Shown here: piece after piece, positions 1 to 7,293 of the stretch | Position numbering within the stretch: the stretch's first letter is position 1 | How the letters are laid out: each line of letters begins with the position of its first letter | Assembly: GCA_947496345.1 (NCBI GenBank) | Contig: CANMCL010000012.1 | Location: 1 to 14,919, forward strand | DNA from: Actinomycetota bacterium | GTDB taxonomy: Bacteria; Actinomycetota; Actinomycetes; Nanopelagicales; Nanopelagicaceae | Direction: 5' to 3' | Length of the DNA stretch: 14,919 nucleotides | Notes under the pieces: model-generated | What the model was told of the DNA's origin: nothing | Database searches by the model: none | The model's input: only the letters and a program-made list of their open reading frames with translations | Program-made: the position numbers and the translations under genes

Positions 1-93
1 AGGATGACGCTAATTGCAGGTGAGACAGATAACTCGCCCATTGATGTCGTCATAACCCCTCCACGCTATCGCCCAAGTAGAGTTCGCATGTGA
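1..93 (+). CDS. C-terminal tail of an unrecognised protein (partial)
   Basis: Frame 1 is open from the first base to a TGA at 91-93 and encodes about 30 residues, ending in a Pro/Arg-rich stretch (PPRYRPSRVRM). The other two plus frames hit stops within the first 25 bases. The final codons ATG-TGA overlap the GTG start of the next gene (GTG at 90-92). Such stop/start overlap is the usual join between real genes in this window, and it is the main reason to believe this reading frame. No family is recognisable from so short a tail. It may belong to the same cell-envelope block as the LCP gene that follows, but that is inferred from position only. Confidence 0.5.
   Translation, partial: RMTLIAGETDNSPIDVVITPPRYRPSRVRM
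78..83 (+). promoter_or_regulatory. Possible -10 element for the LCP gene (leaderless)
   Basis: TAGAGT fits the actinobacterial TAnnnT -10 pattern. It ends 6 nt before the GTG start at 90, so a transcript starting about 7 nt downstream would begin at the start codon. No good -35 was seen, and the element lies inside the upstream reading frame. Coupled translation from the upstream gene is an equally good explanation of expression. Confidence 0.3.
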
Positions 94-1202
94 AATCGAC
101 GCGCGCGATAAGAATTATTACATCACTATCTGTTGGTGTAGTCGTTCTTGCATCGGTGTCTTGGCTCGGACTTGGAATTGTCAGTGGAAATATCGCTCGA
201 ATCAGTGTCTTTGCTGGACTAGAAGATAGACCTGAGAAAACCTCAAAAGCACTTAATTATCTCTTGGTTGGATCGGATACACGTGAAGGTTTAACTGGGG
301 CTGAGTTAAAGGAATTGCGCGTTGGAAGCACGGCGACTGCAGCGGGTGGTCGTTCTGACACCATGTTGCTTGTTCACATCAGTAAGGATAGAGATAAAGC
401 ATATTTAGTTTCTTTTCCGCGCGATTCTCTTGTTACGATCCCTGCTCATCAGAGTGCCAATGGCAAATCCCTGATACCTGCGCGCCAAAATAAGTTGAAC
501 GCGGCATTTTCCTTCGGCGGCGCACCTTTACTTATTGAAACCATAGAAGGCGAAACCAATTTAAAAATTGATCACTATATAGAAGTGAGTTTTGCTGGAT
601 TTGCTGGAATTGTTAATGCCTTAGGTGGAATTGAAGTCTGTACAAAGGTTGACATAGATGACCCACAAAGCCATCTAGTTCTTAGTGCCGGAACTCACAC
701 ACTAGACGGAATTGAAGCGTTGAAATATGTGCGTACTCGCGATTTTGATGGTCGTGGCGATATTGGTCGCATGCAGAGACAGCAACAATTTATGAGTTCA
801 GTTTTGAATAAGGCGACAAGCACTGGTGTTTTATTGAACCCAGTAAAGATTGTTAACTTTATGAATGCAGCCATCGCTAGCGTCAAAATGGATGAAAGTT
901 TAAGTAAAGAAGATTTATTAAACTTGGCAAAACAAATGCGCGGACTCACATCTGGAAATGTTAGAACTTTGACTGTTCCAATTTCTAATCCCAACGGAAG
1001 AGTTGCAGGAGTTGGTTCTGTAGTTATTTGGGATAAAACGCTAAGTGCCGATTTATGGACTCGCATTCGTAATGATGCCCCTCTTGTCGATGAAGTAACT
1101 CCATCACCATCTGCGAGCAGCACTGCTTCCGCTAAGCCTGAAATCATTGATAAATTCAAGACTCGCACAGCAGCAGAAAATCCGTGCGGTGAAATTAAAT
1201 AG
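90..1202 (+). CDS. LCP (LytR-CpsA-Psr) family cell-wall polymer ligase
   Basis: LCP enzymes sit on the outer face of the membrane and move polyprenyl-phosphate-linked glycopolymers onto peptidoglycan; in mycobacteria they join arabinogalactan. The N-terminus has basic residues followed by one hydrophobic segment (about residues 9-30) and no cleavage site, consistent with a signal anchor. The LCP domain follows. It has a NYLLVGSDTR-type strand near 56-65, GRSDTMLLVHI with the conserved Arg/Asp near 87-97, SFPRDS near 108-113, an NKLNAAFSFGG block near 135-145, and GDIGRMQRQQQF near 225-236 with conserved arginines. The last 40 residues are a Pro/Ser/Ala linker and a short charged tail. GTG was chosen because it directly precedes the basic anchor region. 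UDP-glucose dehydrogenase follows after 24 nt, suggesting a polysaccharide role. The specific polymer cannot be told. Confidence 0.9.
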   Translation: MKSTRAIRIITSLSVGVVVLASVSWLGLGIVSGNIARISVFAGLEDRPEKTSKALNYLLVGSDTREGLTGAELKELRVGSTATAAGGRSDTMLLVHISKDRDKAYLVSFPRDSLVTIPAHQSANGKSLIPARQNKLNAAFSFGGAPLLIETIEGETNLKIDHYIEVSFAGFAGIVNALGGIEVCTKVDIDDPQSHLVLSAGTHTLDGIEALKYVRTRDFDGRGDIGRMQRQQQFMSSVLNKATSTGVLLNPVKIVNFMNAAIASVKMDESLSKEDLLNLAKQMRGLTSGNVRTLTVPISNPNGRVAGVGSVVIWDKTLSADLWTRIRNDAPLVDEVTPSPSASSTASAKPEIIDKFKTRTAAENPCGEIK

Positions 1203-1212
1203 AACCTTGCCT

Positions 1213-1218
1213 TAGACT
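1213..1218 (+). promoter_or_regulatory. Possible -10 element for UDP-glucose dehydrogenase
   Basis: TAGACT matches TAnnnT and lies in the 24-bp gap, ending 8 nt before the ATG at 1227. No Shine-Dalgarno sequence is visible between it and the start, which favours a leaderless or very short-leader transcript. No convincing -35 was found. Confidence 0.35.
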
Positions 1219-1226
1219 TTAACTCT

Positions 1227-2531
1227 ATGAAACTCTCAGTAATTGGTTGTGGTTATCTGGGCGCAACCCATGCGGCTTGCATGTCATCCCTAGGGTTTGA
1301 AGTTGTTGGAGTAGATACTGATCAGAGCAAAGTAGATCTCCTTTCTAATGGAGAGCTTCCCTTTTATGAACCAGGGCTAGACACGCTATTGGCCAAGGAG
1401 TTAAAGACTGGACGCCTCACATTTACTACTGACTTTTCTGCCATCGCTGATGCTGATATTCACTTTATTTGCGTTGGCACCCCTCAAAGTAAAGTTGGAT
1501 TGGCCGCAGATTTAACATTCGTAAAATCAGCTATTGCTGCAATCGCACCACATTTAAAAGATGGCGCGCTAGTAGTTGGAAAATCAACCGTTCCTGTAGG
1601 CACAGCTCAAGCGCTGCGAGAAATTCTTGCGACTTCTGCGCCGCAAGCGGATTTAGCCTGGAATCCAGAGTTCTTGCGAGAAGGATTCGCGGTCGAAGAT
1701 ACTTTAACCCCGAATCGATTGGTGGTCGGAGTCGTCAATGATCGCGCAGAAAATATCTTGAAAGAAGTTTATAAACCGATTATCGATCTCGGCACTCCTT
1801 GGATACGTGCAGATCTACCCACAGCAGAACTTGTTAAAGTCGCAGCAAATTCATTTCTCGCCACCAAAATTTCTTTTATCAATGCGATGGCTGAAGTTTG
1901 TGAAGCAGCTGGCGGAGACGTAACAGTGTTAGCTAAAGCAATTGGCTACGATCCACGAATTGGGAGTCGATTTTTACAGGCAGGTATTGGTTTCGGTGGG
2001 GGCTGTCTGCCGAAAGATATCCGAGCCTTTATGGCACGTGCCGAAGAACTCGGCGCTGATCAAGCCCTGGAATTCCTACGCGAAATCGATGCGATTAATT
2101 TGCGAGCACGCCAGCGGGTAATAGATGTAGTTCGCGCCGATCTTTCCGAAGATTTAACGCAATATAAAATCGCAATACTCGGCGCTACCTTTAAGCCAGA
2201 TAGCGATGATGTGCGCGACTCCCCCGCGCTGGATATCGCAGCCCAACTTCAGGCTGCCGGCGCAACAGTTGTGGTTCACGATCCAAAGGGAATCGAACCG
2301 GCACGAAAGCGATTCCCTCACTTGGATTATGCTGAAAGAGTTACTGATTGCGTAAAGGGTGCTGATGCAATTCTCCATTTAACTGAATGGAAGGAATACC
2401 GCGAGCTTGATCCTTCAGTAATTGGCCAGTTGGTTAAATCAAAATTCTTAATTGATGGTCGTAATGCTCTTGATCGTGAAAAGTGGCGTGCAGCTGGTTG
2501 GCGCGTACACGCACTCGGCCGCACTGATTAG
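1227..2531 (+). CDS. ugd: UDP-glucose 6-dehydrogenase
   Basis: Oxidises UDP-glucose to UDP-glucuronate with two NAD+, in the cytosol, supplying uronic acid precursors for surface polysaccharides. The 434-residue length is normal for bacterial UGDH. The N-terminal Rossmann fold starts at residue 2 with GCGYLG at 7-12. NPEFLREG at 146-153 carries the conserved Glu. Lys204 in ELVKVAANSF and Cys260 in GFGGGCLPKD are the catalytic residues expected for the family. The C-terminal UDP-binding half begins near 313 (ILGATFKPDSDDVRDSP). The start is well placed because the dinucleotide-binding strand begins immediately. It follows the LCP gene in the same direction and ends 4 nt from the stop of convergent purE. 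A GDP-mannose dehydrogenase is possible in principle, but the overall sequence pattern favours UGDH. Confidence 0.92.
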   Translation: MKLSVIGCGYLGATHAACMSSLGFEVVGVDTDQSKVDLLSNGELPFYEPGLDTLLAKELKTGRLTFTTDFSAIADADIHFICVGTPQSKVGLAADLTFVKSAIAAIAPHLKDGALVVGKSTVPVGTAQALREILATSAPQADLAWNPEFLREGFAVEDTLTPNRLVVGVVNDRAENILKEVYKPIIDLGTPWIRADLPTAELVKVAANSFLATKISFINAMAEVCEAAGGDVTVLAKAIGYDPRIGSRFLQAGIGFGGGCLPKDIRAFMARAEELGADQALEFLREIDAINLRARQRVIDVVRADLSEDLTQYKIAILGATFKPDSDDVRDSPALDIAAQLQAAGATVVVHDPKGIEPARKRFPHLDYAERVTDCVKGADAILHLTEWKEYRELDPSVIGQLVKSKFLIDGRNALDREKWRAAGWRVHALGRTD

Positions 2532-2535
2532 TGAA

Positions 2536-3042
2536 TTAGAAACCAGTTTTTTGGTTACGACGAGCGTTTAAATTAGCGCCCCTTTCTTTTGCCTCAGCAT
2601 TGATTGCAATTAACGCATCGCTAACTTTCGCTGAAATTGCACTATCTGAAACTCCAAGAATTCGAGCCGCCAAGATGCCAGCGTTCTTAGCGTTACCGAC
2701 TCCAACTGTTGCAACAGGAATTCCTGCTGGCATTTGAACAATTGAGAGTAGCGAATCCATTCCATCAAGGTTCTTCAGCGCAACCGGAACTCCGATTACT
2801 GGCAAAGTTGTTAGTGAAGCTACCATTCCGGGTAGATGTGCTGCGCCGCCAGCTCCTGCAATAATTACTTTAAACCCTTTTGTTTTCGCTTCTTGTGAAA
2901 ATGCAACCATCTCAAGTGGCATGCGGTGAGCCGATAAGACTTCAGCAGTGTATGAAATCCCAAATGAATCAAGGACTTTCGCGGCTTCTTCCATTACTGG
3001 CCAATCAGAATCTGACCCCATGATGATCGCTACATCACTCAT
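2536..3042 (-). CDS. purE: N5-carboxyaminoimidazole ribonucleotide mutase, PurE
   Basis: Converts N5-CAIR to CAIR in de novo purine synthesis, following PurK. The protein is about 168 residues, the usual size of a class I PurE. Diagnostic motifs are GSDSDWPVM near the N-terminus (phosphate/nucleotide loop), SAHRMP (catalytic His) and the glycine-rich [13 protein letters not shown] chose ATG at 3042 and not the in-frame TTG at 3045. A GGAGAG ribosome-binding site at 3047-3052 sits 4 nt before the ATG but only 1 nt before the TTG. The gene starts inside the end of purK (8-nt overlap), so the two are probably translationally coupled. It is convergent with the UDP-glucose dehydrogenase gene with only 4 nt between stops. 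Confidence 0.96.
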   Translation of the reverse strand: MSDVAIIMGSDSDWPVMEEAAKVLDSFGISYTAEVLSAHRMPLEMVAFSQEAKTKGFKVIIAGAGGAAHLPGMVASLTTLPVIGVPVALKNLDGMDSLLSIVQMPAGIPVATVGVGNAKNAGILAARILGVSDSAISAKVSDALIAINAEAKERGANLNARRNQKTGF

Positions 3043-4147
3043 CAATCTCTCCGCTCATATAATCGCGCGCATGTTCTACTAGCTCGGTTAATTCTAGGAT
3101 GTTTTTACCAATCGCGGTGACATGACCAATTTTGCGCCCTTTACGCACTTCTTTCTTATATTGGTGAAACTTTAATTCTGGATTCCTCGCCATTAGGTGC
3201 AAATATGGACGATACATATCCGTCTTCTCGCCACCTAAAATATTGCCCATCACCGCAAAAGGCGCATTCATAGAAGGATCTCCAAGCGGTAGATCCAATA
3301 TCGCACGCAAATGCTGCTCAAACTGACTGGTCCGAGCGCCTTCAATCGTCCAATGTCCAGAATTATGAGGGCGCATCGCTAACTCATTTATATAAAGTTG
3401 ATCACCCTTAACAAACATTTCAACTGCCATCACTCCAATCAATGAGATTTCCTCGGCAATTGATAGTGCCAAGTGCTGCGCTTGTTCTGCAACTGACGAA
3501 GAAATCACCTGCGCAGGAGTGATAGTCAAGGTGCAAATTCCATCTGACTGAACCGTCTGTGTCGGTGCCCAAGAAGTTGCCTGACCGTGTTCGGAGCGGG
3601 CGACCATCACTGCAATCTCACTATCAAATTCAATTAGCTCTTCAATTAACAGTTGTGGATGATCAATTAGCAATTCTCCCAGGTCATCTAAATTACTGAT
3701 TTTCCAGACGCCCCGTCCGTCATATCCACCAGATATTCGTTTAGCGATGAATGGAAGTTCAAAGGCTTGGCCTTCGTCCGAGATGACGCGCCATTTAGGG
3801 GCTTGGTATCCAGATAACTTTTCGCGCATAAGAGCTTTATCTTGCGAGTACTGAAAAGATTGTGAGGTAGGAAATACCTTTATGCCGGCAGCTTCCAACC
3901 CTTTAATCACGGGCAGCGGCACTAGTTCATGTTCAAAAGTTACGAGATCGCATTTCTTTGCAAATTCCAACAACTGTGAAAGATCGCGGTAATCACCAAC
4001 TAAATGAGGTGCAATCTGTGCCGCGCTATCTTGCTCATCTTGTGCAAATAGCAAAAGGTTGACGCCCAGCGCTGTCGCAGGAGCGACAGTCATCCGCGCT
4101 AATTGCCCAGCGCCGATTATTCCGACGGTTGGAAAGCGCTTATTCAC
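3035..4147 (-). CDS. purK: N5-carboxyaminoimidazole ribonucleotide synthase, PurK
   Basis: ATP-grasp enzyme that carboxylates aminoimidazole ribonucleotide with bicarbonate and ATP, making the substrate for PurE. The 370-residue length is typical. The N-terminal Rossmann-like domain opens with [11 protein letters not shown] at residues 9-19. The ATP-grasp region has the glycine loop [13 protein letters not shown] and the strand [18 protein letters not shown]. The late motif [13 protein letters not shown], followed by [17 protein letters not shown], is diagnostic for PurK. The start is GTG at 4147; the Rossmann motif begins so soon afterwards that no later start is possible. It lies 4 nt downstream of birA and overlaps purE by 8 nt, so birA-purK-purE is probably one transcript. 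Biotin ligase is not functionally linked to purine synthesis; the grouping is an inherited actinobacterial gene order. Confidence 0.96.
   Translation of the reverse strand: MNKRFPTVGIIGAGQLARMTVAPATALGVNLLLFAQDEQDSAAQIAPHLVGDYRDLSQLLEFAKKCDLVTFEHELVPLPVIKGLEAAGIKVFPTSQSFQYSQDKALMREKLSGYQAPKWRVISDEGQAFELPFIAKRISGGYDGRGVWKISNLDDLGELLIDHPQLLIEELIEFDSEIAVMVARSEHGQATSWAPTQTVQSDGICTLTITPAQVISSSVAEQAQHLALSIAEEISLIGVMAVEMFVKGDQLYINELAMRPHNSGHWTIEGARTSQFEQHLRAILDLPLGDPSMNAPFAVMGNILGGEKTDMYRPYLHLMARNPELKFHQYKKEVRKGRKIGHVTAIGKNILELTELVEHARDYMSGEIDE
3047..3052 (-). promoter_or_regulatory. Ribosome-binding site deciding the purE start
   Basis: GGAGAG on the minus strand lies 4 nt upstream of ATG 3042 and inside the 3' end of purK. 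It favours the ATG over the adjacent TTG codon at 3045. Confidence 0.6.
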
Positions 4148-4151
4148 CTCG

Positions 4152-4916
4152 CTATCGTAGATGAACTACATCTCCCACGTTAACTTCAAAGCCATCATCG
4201 AGCATCAGAGCGCCAATTCGATTTATAGTCAGCGCCTTTCCCGTGCGATTTTCCCGCCCACTCACCTCGACCTGCACTTGACGCCCAAGGGTTGCACAGA
4301 CTGCGCTGTACTTATCAAGAAAATCTTTACCGCTCTCCCAGGCTTGTAAATTAACTTCGAAGCGATTTAAAAACTCTCCAAGTATTAAATTGCGATCCAA
4401 CTTATTGGAACCTGTAATAAATAGTGAAGTTGCGGTATCCACTGGTAGTTCTTCAGCGGTCATGGCGACATTAACTCCAATCCCGATAATTACTCCATCG
4501 TCTGTGGCTTGTGCCAGTAAGCCGGCGACTTTCTTCTCTTCAATTAAAATATCATTTGGCCACTTGAGCTTCACTTGTGATGGATTATCTTGTGAGATGA
4601 CTTCCTGCATACTCAGCGCCGCAAGATGTGTAATGAATCCCCAATCACTGCGCGCTCGTTTCGGTTTTATAAAAAAGGAAAATAAGAGCGCGCTACCTGT
4701 TACTGCTTCAAAAGTGCGATCTAATCTGCCGCGTCCTGCCGTTTGGAAATTTGTAGCAATAACGTCGCCGGTTTTTGCTGAATTTGATTTCACCAACTCC
4801 GCGAGATCTACTTGAGTAGATGTAGTGAGATCAGCCACGCTTACTCGCCAGTACCCCGAAGTCAGCGATGCGATTACCGCTGTATCTAGTGGCGCTCTTG
4901 GCGCTGATGTACCCAC
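4152..4916 (-). CDS. birA: Biotin--[acetyl-CoA-carboxylase] ligase, monofunctional BirA
   Basis: Activates biotin with ATP and attaches it to the carrier lysine of biotin enzymes, here most likely AccA K536. With the GTG start the protein is 254 residues with no N-terminal helix-turn-helix, so it is a group I ligase and not a transcriptional repressor. Motifs: TTSTQVD at 31-37, the biotin-loop signature GRGRLDR at 61-67, KWPND at 118-122 and KVAGLL with Lys129, then GIGVNV. A small C-terminal SH3-like domain (about 205-254) follows. The frame stays open to 5039, but a longer product would run through the true N-terminus of accD on the other strand. GTG 4916 is the last start codon before the conserved region; ATG 4952 is a less likely alternative. 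It is divergent from accD with 18 bp between the two start codons. Confidence 0.93.
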   Translation of the reverse strand: MGTSAPRAPLDTAVIASLTSGYWRVSVADLTTSTQVDLAELVKSNSAKTGDVIATNFQTAGRGRLDRTFEAVTGSALLFSFFIKPKRARSDWGFITHLAALSMQEVISQDNPSQVKLKWPNDILIEEKKVAGLLAQATDDGVIIGIGVNVAMTAEELPVDTATSLFITGSNKLDRNLILGEFLNRFEVNLQAWESGKDFLDKYSAVCATLGRQVQVEVSGRENRTGKALTINRIGALMLDDGFEVNVGDVVHLR

Positions 4917-4928
4917 GCCTAGTACCGT
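4898..4928 (+). promoter_or_regulatory. Candidate promoter for accD (leaderless)
   Basis: TTGGCG at 4898-4903 resembles a -35. TACCGT at 4923-4928 fits TAnnnT and ends 6 nt before the accD ATG at 4935; the -35 to -10 spacing is 19 bp. TAGTAC at 4920-4925 would give a 16-bp spacing. There is no Shine-Dalgarno sequence before the ATG, so the mRNA probably starts at or very near the start codon. The -35 lies within the 5' end of birA. Confidence 0.45.
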
Positions 4929-4929
4929 A
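4924..4929 (-). promoter_or_regulatory. Candidate -10 for birA, overlapping the accD -10
   Basis: Read on the minus strand this is TACGGT (TAnnnT), ending 7 nt before the birA GTG at 4916. It overlaps the plus-strand TACCGT by five bases because the core TACCGTA is nearly symmetric. A matching -35 is not clear; TTGTAT at 4951-4956 is 21 bp away. This supports a bidirectional promoter serving birA and accD. Confidence 0.35.
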
Positions 4930-4934
4930 GAGCC

Positions 4935-6506
4935 ATGAACCCAGATCTGCATACAACTTCGGGAAAAATTGAAGATCTCCGTCTTCGTGTTGAAGAAGCA
5001 ATCCACGGTGGTTCCGCCCGCGCGGTAGAGAAGCAACATGCCAAAGGTAAATTGACTGCACGCGAACGAATCGACCTTTTGGTAGATGCCGACTCATTTA
5101 CTGAAATTGATGAATTCGCACGCCATCGTTCGACACAGTTCGGGATGGAGAAGAGCCGACCTTACGGTGATGGTGTAGTAATCGGTACGGCTACCGTCGA
5201 TGGAAGACCTATCGCGCTCTACTCTCAAGATTTCACAGTTATGGGTGGAAGTCTTGGCGAAGTTCACGCTGAAAAGATTGTAAAGATCGCCGAATTTGCG
5301 CTCAAGAGCGGAATTCCATTAATTGGAATAAATGATTCGGGTGGAGCTCGTATTCAAGAAGGCGTTGCATCGCTAAATGGCTACGGCAAAATCTTCCGAC
5401 TAAACACTCGTTCATCAGGAGTAATTCCGCAGATATCTCTGATCCTCGGCCCGTGCGCAGGTGGTTCAGCTTATTCACCTGCGCTCACAGATTTTACGGT
5501 TATGGTTAATGAAACTTCACATATGTTTATTACTGGACCAGATGTCATTAAGACAGTAACTGGTGAAGATGTTGAAATGGAAGAACTCGGTGGAGCGCTT
5601 ACACACAATACTCGCTCTGGAAACGCGCACTATCTGGCAGATAGCGAAGCGGATGCGATTGATTACGTAAAGGCGCTACTTTCTTATCTACCCTCAAACA
5701 ATATGGATGGCTCACCACATCTTCCACCAACTCAAAATTTAGATGAGAGCGCTGCAGACACAGCGCTTAATGAATTAATCCCAGATAGCCCTAACCAGCC
5801 GTACGACATGAAAACACTGATTACTACCCTGGTTGATGAAGGAGAATTCCTCGAAGTACACGCCTTGTATGCACCAAACATTATCGTTGGTTTCGCTCGC
5901 ATTGAAGGCGAATCAATTGGAATCATCGCAAATCAGCCTTCCCAATTAGCCGGTACTTTAGATATCAACTCCAGCGAAAAAGCCGCTCGATTTCTGCGTT
6001 TCTGCGATGCATTTAGCATTCCAATTCTTACCTTGGTGGATGTACCTGGCTTCCTGCCTGGAACGGAACAAGAATGGAACGGCATAATCCGCCGTGGCGC
6101 AAAATTACTTTACGCATACGCCGAAGCATCTGTGCCACTCGTAACCCTGATTACACGTAAAGCATATGGTGGCGCATTTATCGTTATGGGATCAAAATAT
6201 TTGGGAAGTGATATTAACTTTGCGTGGCCGAGTGCTGAAATTGCAGTAATGGGAGCACAAGGTGCGGTAAATATTCTTTACCGCAAAGAAATCGCAGAGG
6301 CTAAGAACCCCGAAAAAGCGCGTGCGGAGTTGGTTTCCGATTACACCGAAACTTTATCTAACCCGTATGCAGCGGCAGAGCGTGGCACCATCGACAGTGT
6401 TATTGAGCCTCACCAATCCCGCGCCTACATCACAAAAGCATTCCGTACCTTAAAGACCAAGCGTGACACATTGCCTGCGCGTAAGCACGGAAATATTCCA
6501 CTGTAA
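4935..6506 (+). CDS. accD: Acyl-CoA carboxylase carboxyltransferase (beta) subunit
   Basis: Moves the carboxyl group from carboxybiotin onto an acyl-CoA, in complex with AccA and the epsilon subunit. The 523 residues match the PccB/AccD5 type used by Actinobacteria, with a crotonase-like fold duplicated. The N-terminus ([11 protein letters not shown], then [20 protein letters not shown]) is characteristic. The first acyl-CoA/biotin half contains [13 protein letters not shown] at 131-143 and [12 protein letters not shown] at 172-183. The second has [12 protein letters not shown] at 369-380 and [11 protein letters not shown] at 411-421. Residue 416 is Ile, at the position where propionyl-CoA-preferring PccB proteins have Asp and M. 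tuberculosis AccD5 has Cys. This may indicate acceptance of acetyl-CoA and hence malonyl-CoA supply. TAATG joins the stop to accE. Exact substrate preference is inferred, not shown. Confidence 0.95.
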   Translation: MNPDLHTTSGKIEDLRLRVEEAIHGGSARAVEKQHAKGKLTARERIDLLVDADSFTEIDEFARHRSTQFGMEKSRPYGDGVVIGTATVDGRPIALYSQDFTVMGGSLGEVHAEKIVKIAEFALKSGIPLIGINDSGGARIQEGVASLNGYGKIFRLNTRSSGVIPQISLILGPCAGGSAYSPALTDFTVMVNETSHMFITGPDVIKTVTGEDVEMEELGGALTHNTRSGNAHYLADSEADAIDYVKALLSYLPSNNMDGSPHLPPTQNLDESAADTALNELIPDSPNQPYDMKTLITTLVDEGEFLEVHALYAPNIIVGFARIEGESIGIIANQPSQLAGTLDINSSEKAARFLRFCDAFSIPILTLVDVPGFLPGTEQEWNGIIRRGAKLLYAYAEASVPLVTLITRKAYGGAFIVMGSKYLGSDINFAWPSAEIAVMGAQGAVNILYRKEIAEAKNPEKARAELVSDYTETLSNPYAAAERGTIDSVIEPHQSRAYITKAFRTLKTKRDTLPARKHGNIPL

Positions 6507-6691
6507 TGAAATTTACTGTTACATCCGGAAATCCAAGTGAAGAAGAACTCTTGGCGATAAAGGCTGCCATAAGTAGCCATGAGATGCAGGACCTTACCCC
6601 CGTAATTAAGCGCAGCGTCTTTGGATTACCACAGCTACGCCAACCACTACCCCATCAAATTACATTTGGTGCACGGAGAAAAAATAGATAA
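6506..6691 (+). CDS. accE: Acyl-CoA carboxylase epsilon subunit
   Basis: A 61-residue protein placed between accD and maf, as in other Actinobacteria. The N-terminal strand-helix TVTSGNPSEEELLAIKAAI fits the family pattern (a strand, then GNP-x-x-EEL and a helix). The C-terminal LPQLRQPLPHQITFGAR is a basic, Pro-rich tail like that of epsilon subunits. In characterised systems the epsilon subunit binds the beta hexamer and raises the activity of the carboxylase holoenzyme. It overlaps accD by one base (TAATG) and maf by one base (TAATG), so its synthesis is tied to both. Small size makes the family call less firm than for its neighbours, but position and pattern agree. Confidence 0.85.
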   Translation: MKFTVTSGNPSEEELLAIKAAISSHEMQDLTPVIKRSVFGLPQLRQPLPHQITFGARRKNR

Positions 6692-7293
6692 TGCCGCAAA
6701 TTGTTCTCGCTTCACAGTCAACTTCACGTCTTCGTTTACTAGAAGGTGCAGGTTTATCTCCATCCGTAAGAGTTAGCCATGTGGATGAAGAGACAGATTT
6801 TTTTAACGCAATGACTCCTGCCGATATGGTTATTGCTTTGGCGGTGACGAAAGCTCACACGGTACGCGAACAGATAGATTTCCCAGCAATCATTATTGGC
6901 TGTGACTCAACATTTGATGTCGATGGAGTTTCATTTGGCAAGCCAGGTTCACCAGAAATAGCAAGAGAGCGTGCGCTAGCGATCAGTGGTCGAAGTGGGT
7001 TACTGCACACAGGTCACTGCGTTATAGACACAGAGCAAGGTCGAGAAATTGTCGATCGCGTAACAACCAAAGTTACATTTTCAAAAATGAGTAGTGATGA
7101 AATCGATGATTACATTGCATCTGAAGAACCACTTCACGTTGCTGGTGGTTTTACTCTAGATGGATTTGGGTCGCCCTTTATTCCAGTTATTGAGGGTGAT
7201 TACACCAATGTTGTTGGCATCTCGATGCCCTTTTTAAGATCCGCAATGTCGCAACTTGGCTATTCTTGGCCACAGGTTAAGGAGATGCGATGA
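6691..7293 (+). CDS. maf: Maf family nucleoside triphosphate pyrophosphatase
   Basis: Maf proteins hydrolyse non-canonical or selected NTPs (dTTP, UTP or modified pyrimidines, depending on subgroup) to the monophosphate and pyrophosphate, a house-cleaning role in the cytosol. The 200-residue length is normal. The N-terminal [15 protein letters not shown] at 7-21 is the Maf signature (ASxSxxRxxLL). [10 protein letters not shown] near 71-80 and FGKPGSP near 82-88 provide the acidic and lysine residues of the active site. [13 protein letters not shown] near 100-112 and the later [23 protein letters not shown] complete the fold. A GGAG at 6675-6678 is 12 nt from the ATG, a rather long spacer. It overlaps accE by 1 nt and accA by 4 nt (ATGA). 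A Maf gene between acyl-CoA carboxylase genes is a conserved actinobacterial arrangement; no functional link is evident. Substrate subgroup is not assigned. Confidence 0.93.
   Translation: MPQIVLASQSTSRLRLLEGAGLSPSVRVSHVDEETDFFNAMTPADMVIALAVTKAHTVREQIDFPAIIIGCDSTFDVDGVSFGKPGSPEIARERALAISGRSGLLHTGHCVIDTEQGREIVDRVTTKVTFSKMSSDEIDDYIASEEPLHVAGGFTLDGFGSPFIPVIEGDYTNVVGISMPFLRSAMSQLGYSWPQVKEMR
7279..7284 (+). promoter_or_regulatory. Ribosome-binding site of accA
   Basis: AAGGAG lies 5 nt before the accA ATG at 7290, inside the last codons of maf. It is one of few clear Shine-Dalgarno sequences here and confirms the accA start. Confidence 0.65.

Noticed and set aside
2541..2556. Inverted repeat AACCA - loop - TGGTT at the ugd/purE convergent junction as a terminator
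   Set aside because: The stem has only 5 bp, is AT-rich, lies inside the purE coding sequence and has no clear U-tract after it on either strand.
2536..3045. purE start at TTG 3045
   Set aside because: The ribosome site is only 1 nt away from TTG but correctly spaced from the ATG at 3042, and PurE proteins begin close to the GSDSD motif.
4390..4815. Plus-strand 141-codon open frame inside birA
   Set aside because: It lies fully antisense to well-conserved BirA motifs and its translation shows no recognisable domain; it is a shadow frame.
4917..5039. Longer birA start giving a 295-residue protein
   Set aside because: The added residues run antisense through the conserved N-terminus of accD and do not resemble biotin ligase; the family homology begins just after GTG 4916.
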